From contig NZ_LYBV02000030.1 of assembly GCF_001660705.2 (NCBI RefSeq), positions 230,224-294,223 on the forward strand: 64,000 nt of DNA, written 5' to 3'. This DNA comes from Saccharicrinis aurantiacus (GTDB lineage: Bacteria; Bacteroidota; Bacteroidia; Bacteroidales; Marinilabiliaceae). Both the position numbers and the translations under genes were made by a program. Below are positions 46,101 to 53,693 of this stretch, piece after piece. The first letter of the stretch is position 1; the number at the start of each line of letters is the position of its first letter. The notes below the pieces were generated by a model. It saw only the letters and a program-made list of their open reading frames with translations, did no database searches and was not told the DNA's origin.

Positions 46101-47678
46101 TTAAAACTCACTAGTAAAGTGAAATTCAATATCTTCGAAGTTTTGTTGTGCCAACTGAAGCATGTACGATGAGTCTGCTAAAAACACATCTCTTCCTTGC
46201 TTGTCTTTTGCCATATACTGGTGCTTTCTCTTTTTAAAGTCAGCCAGTTGGGCTGCGTTTTCTGAGCGTATCCAACATGCTTTATGCAAGTTAATAGGCT
46301 CGTATCTACATTTGGCATTATACTCGTGTGCCAAACGATGCTCAATAACCTCAAACTGAAGTGCACCAACAGTACCAATTACCTTACGTCCGTTAAAGGA
46401 GCTAGTAAATAACTGCGCCACACCTTCGTCCATTAGCTGATCAATACCCTTAGCCAATTGCTTCGATTTCATCGGATCATCGTTCTCAATGTATCTAAAC
46501 AACTCTGGCGAGAAACTAGGCAAGCCCTTAAAGCTCATCTTTTCGCCACTGGTTAATGTATCACCAATAATAAAGTTACCCGAGTCTGGCAAACCAACAA
46601 TATCACCAGGGAAAGCCTCATCAATAATCGATTTCTTCTCAGCCATAAAAGCAGTAGGAGAGGAGAATTTAAAGTTTTTCCCCTGACGTACGTGCAAGTA
46701 GTTTTTGTTACGCTCAAATTTACCCGAGCATATTTTCACAAAGGCAATACGGTTACGGTGGTTCGGATCCATGTTGGCATGAATCTTAAATACAAAACCA
46801 CTGAATTTATCTTCCTCAGGTTTTACCTCTCTTAAATCAGTGTTCGAAGCTTGTGGTTTTGGCGCAATCTTTAAAAAGCAGTCCAATAACTCGTTTACAC
46901 CAAAGTTATTTAAAGCACTACCAAATAAAACCGGAGCCAAGTTACCCGCTAGGTAATCTTCCACTTCAAATTCAGGGTAAACACCCTCAACAAACTCATG
47001 CTCTTCGCGCAATACTGCCGAAGCATCGTCGCCAATGTAGCCTTCAAGTTCCGAGCTATTAATATCAGCAAAGCTAATACTTTCGCCAAGTGTTTGTTTA
47101 CTTGCCTCAAACAAGTTAAGGTTCTGTTCAAATATATTATATACCCCCTGAAAGCTTGGTCCGTTTCCTATAGGCCAACTTAATGGGCGAACGTTAATCT
47201 TTAATTCCTCTTCAACCTCTTCCAATAAGTCGAACGGGTGCTTACTTGGGCGGTCCATTTTGTTAATGAAAACAATCACAGGTGTATTTCTCATTCTACA
47301 CACCTCCATTAACTTACGAGTTTGTGCCTCAACTCCCTTAGCGGCATCCACCACAATAATTACACTATCAACCGCTGTTAAAGTACGAAAGGTATCCTCA
47401 GCAAAATCCTGGTGACCCGGAGTATCCAAAATGTTTACCTTGTGCCCACCATATTCAAAGCCCATTACCGAAGTAGCCACCGAGATACCTCTTTGCTTCT
47501 CAATTTCCATAAAATCCGAAGTAGCAGTCTTCTTAATCTTATTCGATTTAACAGCTCCTGCCACGTGAATAGCACCACCAAATAACAATAATTTTTCAGT
47601 AAGTGTTGTTTTACCTGCATCGGGGTGACTAATAATAGCAAATGTCCGTCTGCGTGATATCTCTTCTTGTAATCCCAT
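46101..47678 (-). CDS. prfC: Peptide chain release factor 3
   Basis: 525 residues, full family length. A translational GTPase that recycles release factors 1 and 2 after peptide release. G1 S-H-P-D-A-G-K-T-T is at residues 17-25; the G2 region lies in [10 protein letters not shown]3 D-T-P-G-H-Q-D-F is near 88-95; G4 N-K-M-D near 142-145. The later domains contain the RF3-type G-A-L-Q-F-E-V and the F-x-S-E-F C-terminus. Cytoplasmic, monocistronic, with a -7 box close upstream. Confidence 0.97.
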   Translation of the reverse strand: MGLQEEISRRRTFAIISHPDAGKTTLTEKLLLFGGAIHVAGAVKSNKIKKTATSDFMEIEKQRGISVATSVMGFEYGGHKVNILDTPGHQDFAEDTFRTLTAVDSVIIVVDAAKGVEAQTRKLMEVCRMRNTPVIVFINKMDRPSKHPFDLLEEVEEELKINVRPLSWPIGNGPSFQGVYNIFEQNLNLFEASKQTLGESISFADINSSELEGYIGDDASAVLREEHEFVEGVYPEFEVEDYLAGNLAPVLFGSALNNFGVNELLDCFLKIAPKPQASNTDLREVKPEEDKFSGFVFKIHANMDPNHRNRIAFVKICSGKFERNKNYLHVRQGKNFKFSSPTAFMAEKKSIIDEAFPGDIVGLPDSGNFIIGDTLTSGEKMSFKGLPSFSPELFRYIENDDPMKSKQLAKGIDQLMDEGVAQLFTSSFNGRKVIGTVGALQFEVIEHRLAHEYNAKCRYEPINLHKACWIRSENAAQLADFKKRKHQYMAKDKQGRDVFLADSSYMLQLAQQNFEDIEFHFTSEF

Positions 47679-47701
47679 TTTGAATCTGTTTTAAGCGGCC
47701 G

Positions 47702-47709
47702 CAAATTTA
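47702..47709 (-). promoter_or_regulatory. -7 promoter box of prfC
   Basis: TAAATTTG on the minus strand (exact TAnnTTTG), 23 bases before the ATG. A NotI-like GCGGCCGC sits between the box and the start codon. Confidence 0.55.
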
Positions 47710-47770
47710 GTTAATGTATTTAACTTATACTAAACTAAGTCTTTCTTTTATCCTAAGTGCGTTTATATAT

Positions 47771-47930
47771 AATGTGGGCGCCTTAACCAGCTATCCGTTA
47801 TAGCTTCTGCGCCTTTGTTAAGTTTGCTTAGTTGGTGCGTGTGCTCCTATGGTCGCAACGCATCAACAAAGCGCCCTAAACAAAGTACTGCAAAAGGCTG
47901 TCACTCCTATCAGGGGCGCGGTGCATATAA
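47771..47930 (-). repeat. Palindromic intergenic element, copy 2 of 4
   Basis: This is the main content of the 346-base gap between prfC and the next gene. Read on the minus strand it begins with GATAGGAGTGACAGCC and ends near CAAAGGCG...ATAACGGATAGC, and its loop carries TTGCGACC...GGAGCACACGCACC. These match copies 1 and 3 in the same order. The outermost bases (GGGCGCC near 47775 and GGGGCGC near 47912) also resemble each other. No coding frame. Confidence 0.7.
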
Positions 47931-47989
47931 TGTTCCTGAGTAATTACTTAAGAGCATAATTATGGTTTTTATCAATGTCGCTAATTTTA

Positions 47990-47997
47990 TATATTTG
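47990..47997 (+). promoter_or_regulatory. -7 promoter box deciding the 48025 start
   Basis: TATATTTG, exact TAnnTTTG. Transcription would start near 48002, so an in-frame ATG at 47962 lies upstream of the transcript and the ATG at 48025 is the usable one. Confidence 0.6.
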
Positions 47998-48024
47998 TTA
48001 GTCTACTATTTAACCAACTATTTT

Positions 48025-48609
48025 ATGGATGATTCATTAAGTGAGTTTTTAGAGAACATTAGTAAAATCACAGCCGATTATAAGGAATATGTAAAAATGC
48101 GTGATGCTTTTGCTAAAGATTTGGCGCAAGCCCTATCAAAATACACACTAAAAAAATACCCCTTTATAAATAATAATACCGAACGAGTACAATTTCTTGA
48201 GAAGGAAGCTAATGATAATGCGCTATTGGCTTTCGAATATGTGATAGATGCAATTGAAAAGGAAGACTTTGGTGAAGAAGTAAAATCAGACTGGAAAATA
48301 CCCCGACAACAAACCGATAAAGAATATGAAGTAGAATTAGAAGAGTTCTTAACTCTTATGCCCAACGAAAAGCATGACATTGCCAGAAAGATTTATGGGA
48401 AGGATAGAGAAGATCTAATACAGGCCAAGCAGGAAGAAATAGATTTGCATAATATAATAAAGAGAGTTATAGTACAGCACTTTGAAGCAGATATTATAGG
48501 AATTGATGCCGATAATATCCGTTACCTCGATTACATAAGTTGGTTAATGTGTGGCTTTGGTTTTTTAGATATTATGTACCAATGCGCCGAAGCTAGTGGC
48601 TACAATTAA
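48025..48609 (+). CDS. Helical protein of unknown function
   Basis: 194 residues, not recognised. It has no signal peptide or membrane segment and is rich in Glu, Lys and Asp. It is predicted mostly helical with possible short coiled-coil stretches (F-L-E-N-I-S-K-I-T-A-D-Y near the start; E-D-L-I-Q-A-K-Q-E-E-I-D-L-H-N-I-I-K near 135). The C-terminus contains W-L-M-C-G-F-G-F-L-D, the only hydrophobic patch. It was annotated from the ATG at 48025 because the promoter box lies between this and an earlier in-frame ATG. It is 102 bases upstream of the PHP phosphatase gene on the same strand. Confidence 0.7.
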   Translation: MDDSLSEFLENISKITADYKEYVKMRDAFAKDLAQALSKYTLKKYPFINNNTERVQFLEKEANDNALLAFEYVIDAIEKEDFGEEVKSDWKIPRQQTDKEYEVELEEFLTLMPNEKHDIARKIYGKDREDLIQAKQEEIDLHNIIKRVIVQHFEADIIGIDADNIRYLDYISWLMCGFGFLDIMYQCAEASGYN

Positions 48610-48711
48610 CATGCTGGGCTTATAATTAATGCGTCTATTTGGTATAAATACTTTGATTTGCTGAAAAAATGTTCAATTTTTAAGGTTCAAACTGAAAAAC
48701 TACAACTAATT

Positions 48712-49572
48712 ATGAGTTGGACTAATTATCACGGGCATAGCAAATATTGCGATGGTCACGGCGAAATAGAATCTTACGTGCAAAGTGCAATCAAACTCGG
48801 AATGCCAGTTCTTGGTGTTTCTTCGCATGCTCCCGTTCCTTTTGAGTGTTTCTGGACCATGAAACCAGAAAGCTTAAGTAATTACAATGCCGAATTAATT
48901 ACGCTGCAAGGTAAGTATGAGGGTAGAATAAAACTACTCCGATCACTCGAAGTAGATTACGTGCCCAAGCAAATTGGCCCAAATACCGATTACATAAAAG
49001 CGCTTCAGCTCGATTATATTGTGGGCTCCATCCACTTTATTAACCAACTTAATAATGGCGAGTATTGGGCTATTGATGGCAGCTTCGAAGAGTTTCAGCA
49101 AGGCCTAAACGAAATATTTAATGGCGATGTAAAAGCAGTGGTTCAGGAGTTTTACCGACTAAACCGCGAAATGATTGACACTCAAGATTTCGAAATAGTA
49201 GGGCATCTTGATAAAATAAAAATGCATAATGCCACCGAGGTCATCTTTAATGAAACCGATCAGTGGTACAAAAACGAAGTTATTGAAACCCTAAAAAGCA
49301 TTGCTGCAAAAGATTTAATTGTAGAAATAAATACCAAGTCCATAGAACGAAACGGACTTTTATTTCCGGGTATTGAGTGGTTCAGTACCATGTGCGAAAT
49401 GGGTATTAAAGTAACTATAAATAGCGATGCCCACTTCCCTGAAAAACTAATTGAGGGTTTTGAGTTTGTGGCCGAAGAGTTGCTAAAAGCTGGGTATACC
49501 CATTTAAGCGAATACATTGACGGACAATGGCAGCAAGTTGCATTTACAAAACACGGGATTCAATGGAATTAG
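48712..49572 (+). CDS. PHP-family histidinol-phosphatase-like hydrolase
   Basis: 286 residues from the ATG at 48712. The N-terminal N-Y-H-G-H-S-K-Y-C-D-G-H gives the first PHP metal ligands; S-S-H-A-P (about 39-43), the Glu in S-L-E-V-D-Y, G-S-I-H-F near 103 and the final N-S-D-A-H-F (about 236-241) supply the rest of the tri-metal site. HisK-type members make histidinol from its phosphate. No other his genes are nearby, so a different phosphoester substrate is possible. The stop overlaps the start of the acetyltransferase gene by 10 bases, implying coupled translation. Confidence 0.88.
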   Translation: MSWTNYHGHSKYCDGHGEIESYVQSAIKLGMPVLGVSSHAPVPFECFWTMKPESLSNYNAELITLQGKYEGRIKLLRSLEVDYVPKQIGPNTDYIKALQLDYIVGSIHFINQLNNGEYWAIDGSFEEFQQGLNEIFNGDVKAVVQEFYRLNREMIDTQDFEIVGHLDKIKMHNATEVIFNETDQWYKNEVIETLKSIAAKDLIVEINTKSIERNGLLFPGIEWFSTMCEMGIKVTINSDAHFPEKLIEGFEFVAEELLKAGYTHLSEYIDGQWQQVAFTKHGIQWN

Positions 49573-50024
49573 TAAAAATAGATATAAACACCCCTTCTCA
49601 TCAAGCTGCTATTATTGAATTAATGAACGATTATATGCTCGATGAAATGGGACTTGGCGCACCCATGAAAGCGGGTTTAGCAGAAAAGATTATTGCGGGT
49701 TTAAAAGAGCAGCCTAATTATTTAGGCTTTCTTTATTTTGATGGAAACGAGTTTGTTGCCTTAGCCAATTGTTTTGTAGCTTTCTCAACATTTAAGGCCA
49801 AGCAGCTTTTTAATATTCACGATTATGTGGTGCATCAAAAATATAGAGGAAAGGGGTATGGACGTTCCTTTTTAAAAGCCATAAATGATTATGGTGCCGA
49901 GCACGATTTTTGCAAAATAACCTTAGAAGTAAGGCACGATAACCCGAAGGCTCAGAGACTTTATAAATCACTAAATTTTGAAGAGAGCAACCCTCCAATG
50001 TACTTTTGGTCGGCAGAGTTGTAA
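49563..50024 (+). CDS. GNAT-family N-acetyltransferase
   Basis: 153 residues from the ATG at 49563, which overlaps the PHP gene; an upstream frame start at 49527 is less likely. The acetyl-CoA-binding motif A is K-Y-R-G-K-G-Y-G with the following helix (about residues 94-108), preceded by the beta-strand N-I-H-D-Y-V-V. Motif B is L-E-V-R-H-D-N-P-K-A-Q-R-L-Y-K-S-L-N-F, a standard GNAT ending. The acceptor is unknown. A broken copy of its 3' end lies about 670 bases downstream (50690-50795). Confidence 0.92.
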   Translation: MELVKIDINTPSHQAAIIELMNDYMLDEMGLGAPMKAGLAEKIIAGLKEQPNYLGFLYFDGNEFVALANCFVAFSTFKAKQLFNIHDYVVHQKYRGKGYGRSFLKAINDYGAEHDFCKITLEVRHDNPKAQRLYKSLNFEESNPPMYFWSAEL

Positions 50025-50069
50025 TGGCTAGCTTTCTATAGATAGTAATATTTATTATAAAATAGTAGT

Positions 50070-50659
50070 ATGACTAGAACCTTATTATTTGTTTTGATTT
50101 GTTTAGGTACATATGTAAAATCACAAGAAAAAAAGAAGCCTATAATTTTATTGAAAGAGACACATTCTGCGAATCCTTCTATAGAGAATTATTTGGAGGT
50201 GTCTGAATGTGATTCAACTTACCGATTAACCTTTTCATATTTGCAATGTAGAGATGAAAGTCGCTTAACTAGAAAAGATAAAAAGGGAAAAAAAAGTTAG
50301 CTAAGTTATATATAAAGGAGACAGATAGAAAAGAAATAGCTAAGTATGAAGTTCAGATGTTAAAGTATATAGATAAAGAAAAGGTGTTCACTCATGAGGA
50401 AGTTATGGTTAGTAAAACTAATGATTCGGACTTCTCGGAGAAAGTTAATGCCATATTAATGAGCGAAAAACTACTTCTCGAAAGAGATATTAGAAAAGGT
50501 ACATATATTACACTCGATGAAAGGTGTTTAAAACTTGAAGTATACCAAGATAGTAAAATAGAGAAGACTGTATGTATTTACGGTGCAAGTGCAGAATCAC
50601 ATCCAATAGTTTATAGCTTTTATAGACATGCAAAAGATATTAGAAATGATAGTCGTTAA
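50070..50659 (+). pseudogene. Secreted protein gene split by a frame change at an A8 run
   Basis: Two frames join into one plausible protein of about 196 residues. The first (50070-50300) has a signal peptide (M-T-R-T-L-L-F-V-L-I-C-L-G-T-Y-V-K-S) and ends soon after G-K-K. The second (open 50282-50659) continues with L-A-K-L-Y-I-K-E-T-D-R-K-E-I-A-K. They overlap exactly at eight A (50288-50295), where a -1 shift on A-AAA-AAA restores reading. The second frame has no start near the join; its first ATG is at 50357. It could be a true frameshift mutation, a programmed -1 shift, or a sequencing error in the homopolymer. The product is not recognised. Confidence 0.7.
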
Positions 50660-50689
50660 TATATAGATTTTGTTAAAAATAAAGTATTC

Positions 50690-50795
50690 TTAGTGCTAAG
50701 GCATGATACTCCCAATAAACAAGTTCTACGCAAACCGCTATCTTAAACAAAGCATGCCTCCAATGTACTTTTGTTCGGTAGACTTTGTAAGTCAT
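50690..50795 (+). pseudogene. Decayed fragment of a GNAT acetyltransferase 3' end
   Basis: Translation from 50696 gives L-R-H-D-T-P-N-K-Q-V-L-R-K-P-L, matching V-R-H-D-N-P-K-A-Q-R-L-Y-K-S-L of the intact gene at 49563-50024. After a stop and a one-base frame change, 50757 onward gives P-P-M-Y-F-C-S, matching P-P-M-Y-F-W-S at the intact C-terminus. The nucleotide match CCTCCAATGTACTTTTG is shared. It is a remnant of duplication, not a gene. Confidence 0.75.
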
Positions 50796-50847
50796 TCATA
50801 TATGAACGTGTATGAGGTGTGGGGAATGGTTACGAAAAAATGCCCAT

Positions 50848-50910
50848 CATTTTTCAAAAAACAACGGACATTTTTTTAAAAACATCCGTCATTTTTCTAA
50901 AATCGTTGGG
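50848..50910. repeat. Three-copy 21-bp A/T-tract tandem repeat
   Basis: Three exactly spaced 21-base units start at 50848, 50869 and 50890. Each begins CATTTTT, then has AAAA or more, then a GC-richer tail (ACAACGGA, ACATCCGT, TCGTTGGG). ACGGA and TCCGT in units 1 and 2 are inverted relative to each other. A and T tracts recur every two helical turns, which should bend the DNA. It sits between the GNAT remnant and the end of the exodeoxyribonuclease gene and may also act as a terminator region. Confidence 0.65.
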
Positions 50911-50958
50911 TGGTTTTTGTGTATTAACCTTAAACTAACTTTTTTTAGAGTTGAATAT

Positions 50959-51720
50959 CTATAAATCAACCCCAACCGGACAATGATCCGACCCCATTAC
51001 ATCCTTTAAAATATAAGCATCTTTTATTTGAGGTAATAAGCTTTCTGAAGATAAAAAGTAGTCGATGCGCCAACCTACATTTTTGCCTCTTGCACCAGCT
51101 CGGTAGCTCCACCATGAATACATGTCTGTTTTATCAGGGTTGATGTGGCGGAATGTATCGGCTAAGCCCCCTTGTGTGAATCTGTCCATGCCATCAATTT
51201 CTTCTTGCATAAAACCGGCCGACTTGTTGTAGTTTGGTTTCGGTCGGGCTAAGTCAATGGCTTTGTGTGCCACGTTAAAATCGCCACAAACTAAAACTGG
51301 TTTCGTCTTTTCAAGGTCTTTTAAATAGTTGAAGAATGCCTTATCCCAATCTTGTCGGTATGGGAGGCGCGCCAAAGCACTACCTGAGTTGGGTACATAA
51401 ACAGTAACCACAAAATAATTTTCGTACTCGGCACATAAAACCCTTCCTTCGGTATCGTGCTCTTCAATGCCCATATCTTTAGTTACGTTTAGGGGCTTGG
51501 TTTTTGAAATAATGGCCGTACCCGAGTAGCCTTTCTTTACTGCTGAGTTTGAGTAAATATGATAACCTTCGAGCGGAGCAAGGGTTTCCGCCACTTGATC
51601 GTCTTGTGCTTTGGTTTCTTGTAGGCAAAAAACATCGGCATCTATATTTTTAAAATCTTCAAAAAAATTCTTTTTGGCAACGGCTCTGATGCCATTTACA
51701 TTCCACGATATTATTTTCAT
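50959..51720 (-). CDS. xth: Exodeoxyribonuclease III (AP endonuclease)
   Basis: 253 residues, typical length. The enzyme cuts at abasic sites and degrades 3' ends during base excision repair. Conserved residues: N7 in S-W-N-V-N-G-I-R-A, E34 in L-Q-E-T-K-A, G-D-F-N-V-A-H near 146-152, the D-x-W-W-S-Y-R block, W-R-I-D-Y-F near 217-222, and the final catalytic G-S-D-H-C-P-V. Cytoplasmic. An operator-like palindrome lies between its promoter box and its start codon. Confidence 0.96.
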   Translation of the reverse strand: MKIISWNVNGIRAVAKKNFFEDFKNIDADVFCLQETKAQDDQVAETLAPLEGYHIYSNSAVKKGYSGTAIISKTKPLNVTKDMGIEEHDTEGRVLCAEYENYFVVTVYVPNSGSALARLPYRQDWDKAFFNYLKDLEKTKPVLVCGDFNVAHKAIDLARPKPNYNKSAGFMQEEIDGMDRFTQGGLADTFRHINPDKTDMYSWWSYRAGARGKNVGWRIDYFLSSESLLPQIKDAYILKDVMGSDHCPVGVDL

Positions 51721-51739
51721 TATGCTTTTGTCTTATACT

Positions 51740-51783
51740 AAATACCTGGGTATTTATATTTTTTGTAATATTTTACAAATATA
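51740..51783 (-). promoter_or_regulatory. Promoter box and palindrome upstream of xth
   Basis: Minus-strand TATATTTG at 51783-51776 is an exact TAnnTTTG box. Downstream, 51740-51755 carries AAATACC-tg-GGTATTT, a perfect 7-base inverted repeat about 20 bases before the ATG. It could be an operator or a leader hairpin. Confidence 0.5.
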
Positions 51784-51835
51784 ACTTTATACGGCATTTT
51801 ATGTTTCGAATACTTTATATTTTACTGGGTGTTAT

Positions 51836-51990
51836 TTGCCGCGACCTCGATAGGCGTGATAGCCCTTTGCTTTTGTGGCTTTGTGCAGCTTACTTGGTGG
51901 CTGCGACCCCAGGAAGCACCCGCACAAGTTAGCTAAACATGGCCACAAAAATAAAGGCTAAAACAGATAGCGAGATATGGTTCGCCATAA
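51836..51990 (+). repeat. Palindromic intergenic element, copy 3 of 4
   Basis: This fills the 334-base gap between xth and the C_GCAxxG gene. The arms at 51861-51891 and 51929-51960 are complementary over about 30 bases with a few mismatches. The 5' flank has CGATAGGCGTGATAGCC, the 3' flank has AGATAGCGAGATATGG, and the loop holds GCTGCGACC...GGAAGCACCCGCAC. Arms, ends and loop correspond to copies 1 and 2. The promoter of the next gene lies immediately after it. Confidence 0.7.
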
Positions 51991-52003
51991 TATTACTTTT
52001 TCT

Positions 52004-52033
52004 TGTACTTATCTGTGGTTTAGTTTATTTTTG
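52004..52033 (+). promoter_or_regulatory. Promoter of the C_GCAxxG_C_C gene
   Basis: TTG at 52004-52006, 19 bases, then TATTTTTG at 52026-52033. It predicts a start near 52038 and a leader of about 17 bases. Confidence 0.7.
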
Positions 52034-52054
52034 GGAAACATTTAAACCACTAGC

Positions 52055-52501
52055 ATGGCAAATAAAACATCAGACTTAGAAAAGGGCGTGCAACTTTTTA
52101 ACGCCGGTTGTAATTGTGCGCAGGCCACACTGCAAGGTATTGCGCCTGATAATATGAACTCGGAACAAATGCAATTGATATGTTCTGCCTTTGGAGGCGG
52201 AATTGCGCGATACGGAAAAACCTGTGGGGCTGTTACGGGTGCCCTAATGGGAATTGGTTTAAAATATGGCTATACCCTGGATACAAAGGATAGTGAAGCG
52301 GCAAAGTGTTTAAATTTATCGCAGTTATTGGTTTCTAAATTTGAAGCGGAATTTGGTTCAAGCGATTGTAAAGCCCTAATAGGTTATGATATTTCAGACC
52401 CAGAGAAAAAGGAGCTAGCTGGTAAATCGGGTGTTTTTGAAACACGATGCCCTAAATTTGTAGCGGGAGCCATAAAAATAGTTGAGGAACTAGATTTGTA
52501 G
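52055..52501 (+). CDS. C_GCAxxG_C_C family (putative redox-active) protein
   Basis: 148 residues, normal length. The family-defining motif G-C-N-C-A-Q-A-T-L-Q-G lies at about residues 18-28, followed by G-G-G-I-A-R-Y-G-K-T-C-G-A-V-T-G-A-L-M-G (about 47-66); two further cysteines (C-L-N-L; C-K-A-L) and T-R-C-P near 133 complete the Cys pattern. Members are thought to be redox or metal-binding proteins of unknown reaction. Cytoplasmic, with its own promoter right after repeat copy 3. Confidence 0.9.
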   Translation: MANKTSDLEKGVQLFNAGCNCAQATLQGIAPDNMNSEQMQLICSAFGGGIARYGKTCGAVTGALMGIGLKYGYTLDTKDSEAAKCLNLSQLLVSKFEAEFGSSDCKALIGYDISDPEKKELAGKSGVFETRCPKFVAGAIKIVEELDL

Positions 52502-52579
52502 GTTGTTTATATACAGATTTATTAGTGGTTGCTGGTTATGTTATTAAAAATTAGTATCTTAACGTTGAAAAATTTTAAA

Positions 52580-53431
52580 ATGCATAATATGAGACCAAAA
52601 CTACCCTTTTTATTATTAACTATAGTTTATTGTTTATTGAGTTGTAGCAGTAATGCTCAAATTTTGGATGCTCAAATTTTTGGCTTTGAACCAGATGAAG
52701 GAATTCAATTTAACCAAGGTGGTATAATTACCACAGGAAACATTATAGAAGCTTGGGAAGAAGAGGCGGGATTTAGTCAAACAAGTGAAGATAAACATAC
52801 AGGTAGCTATTGTGTAAAGGCCGTTTTAAGTAATACAACTGACCCATTGCCTAAATTAAATACAGAATATGCTATTACAGGAGAAGGTACTTTTAATTTA
52901 GCGGCAGATACCTATACAGGAAGTATATGGGTGAAGATTATAGGAGATAAACCTAAAGCAATAAAAGCAACTTTTGATAAGCCTAGCGATACACCATCTT
53001 TAATATTTAATTTGAATGATTTAACAGAAGCTGATGGTTGGGTTGAAGTAACTCCTAATAATCCGATAATTGTAACCTCAGCTACAGTGAGTAATTCTAT
53101 AAGATTTGCTATTCAGGATGTTAGTAAAATCGGCGCAGGGGGGGGAACCTTGTATTTTGATGACTTTAATATTGTTAAGGATATATCCACAGATGAAAAA
53201 TCGATTGCAGGTAATGATATTACTATTACTAACACAACATCTAATCTAAAGGTTGAAGCACCTATAAAAAGTAGAATTTATATTTACAATACAACAGGCT
53301 TTTTAATGCATTCTATTGTAACAGAGTCTAACAAAACGGAGTTTGCTATAAGTAATTATAAAGTTGGTATTTATATCGTTAAGGTTGTGTCGGATAATAG
53401 TACTTACTCAAAAAAAATTATTAAAAGATAA
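52580..53431 (+). CDS. Secreted T9SS (type A tail) beta-sandwich protein
   Basis: 283 residues from the ATG at 52580; a further ATG nine bases on and an upstream start at 52529 are alternatives. The signal peptide ends S-S-N-A-Q, with an S-C-S that could also be a lipobox. Residues about 35-200 look like a carbohydrate-binding-module-like jelly roll (G-S-Y-C-V-K-A-V-L, Y-T-G-S-I-W-V-K, L-Y-F-D-D-F-N-I-V). The last 75 residues form a type A sorting domain (I-Y-I-Y-N-T-T-G, then G-I-Y-I-V-K-V and a basic K-K-I-I-K-R end), so export by T9SS is likely. No catalytic domain is present; the glycan target is unknown. Confidence 0.82.
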   Translation: MHNMRPKLPFLLLTIVYCLLSCSSNAQILDAQIFGFEPDEGIQFNQGGIITTGNIIEAWEEEAGFSQTSEDKHTGSYCVKAVLSNTTDPLPKLNTEYAITGEGTFNLAADTYTGSIWVKIIGDKPKAIKATFDKPSDTPSLIFNLNDLTEADGWVEVTPNNPIIVTSATVSNSIRFAIQDVSKIGAGGGTLYFDDFNIVKDISTDEKSIAGNDITITNTTSNLKVEAPIKSRIYIYNTTGFLMHSIVTESNKTEFAISNYKVGIYIVKVVSDNSTYSKKIIKR

Positions 53432-53520
53432 GTATAGCTCTTCTACATAGGTATAATAGTTTAATCATTAAAATGCCCTTATTTCCTTAAATAATTTGGC
53501 ATTATAATGTATAAAATAGC

Positions 53521-53560
53521 AAAGAAACTGGATGTTTACAATATCCAGTTTCTTTGTGTT
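53521..53560. terminator. Terminator hairpin
   Basis: AAAGAAACTGGAT (53521-53533) pairs perfectly with ATCCAGTTTCTTT (53543-53555), 13 base pairs around a nine-base loop. It follows the T9SS substrate gene by about 90 bases and precedes the purB promoter. Confidence 0.75.
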
Positions 53561-53642
53561 TAACTCAATTTTCTTTTATAAAAAGTAATAGTGAACTACA
53601 GCTGGTAAGAAGTATAATGTTAGTTTTATATGGATAAATAAA

Positions 53643-53671
53643 TTTGTGTGAATATAAAAATGTTATTTTTG
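53643..53671 (+). promoter_or_regulatory. Promoter of purB
   Basis: TTTG at 53643-53646, 17 bases, then TATTTTTG at 53664-53671. Start near 53677; leader of about 17 bases. Confidence 0.7.
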
Positions 53672-53693
53672 CACTTTCAAAATTTAAATATTA

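Noticed and set aside
46162..47183. Several short plus- and minus-strand frames inside prfC
   Set aside because: All lie within the intact release factor 3 gene and are explained by its codon usage.
52580..52660. Lipoprotein anchoring of the T9SS type A protein
   Set aside because: There is a Cys at the end of the signal region (L-S-C-S), but the S-N-A-Q cleavage site and the T9SS tail make ordinary cleavage more likely.
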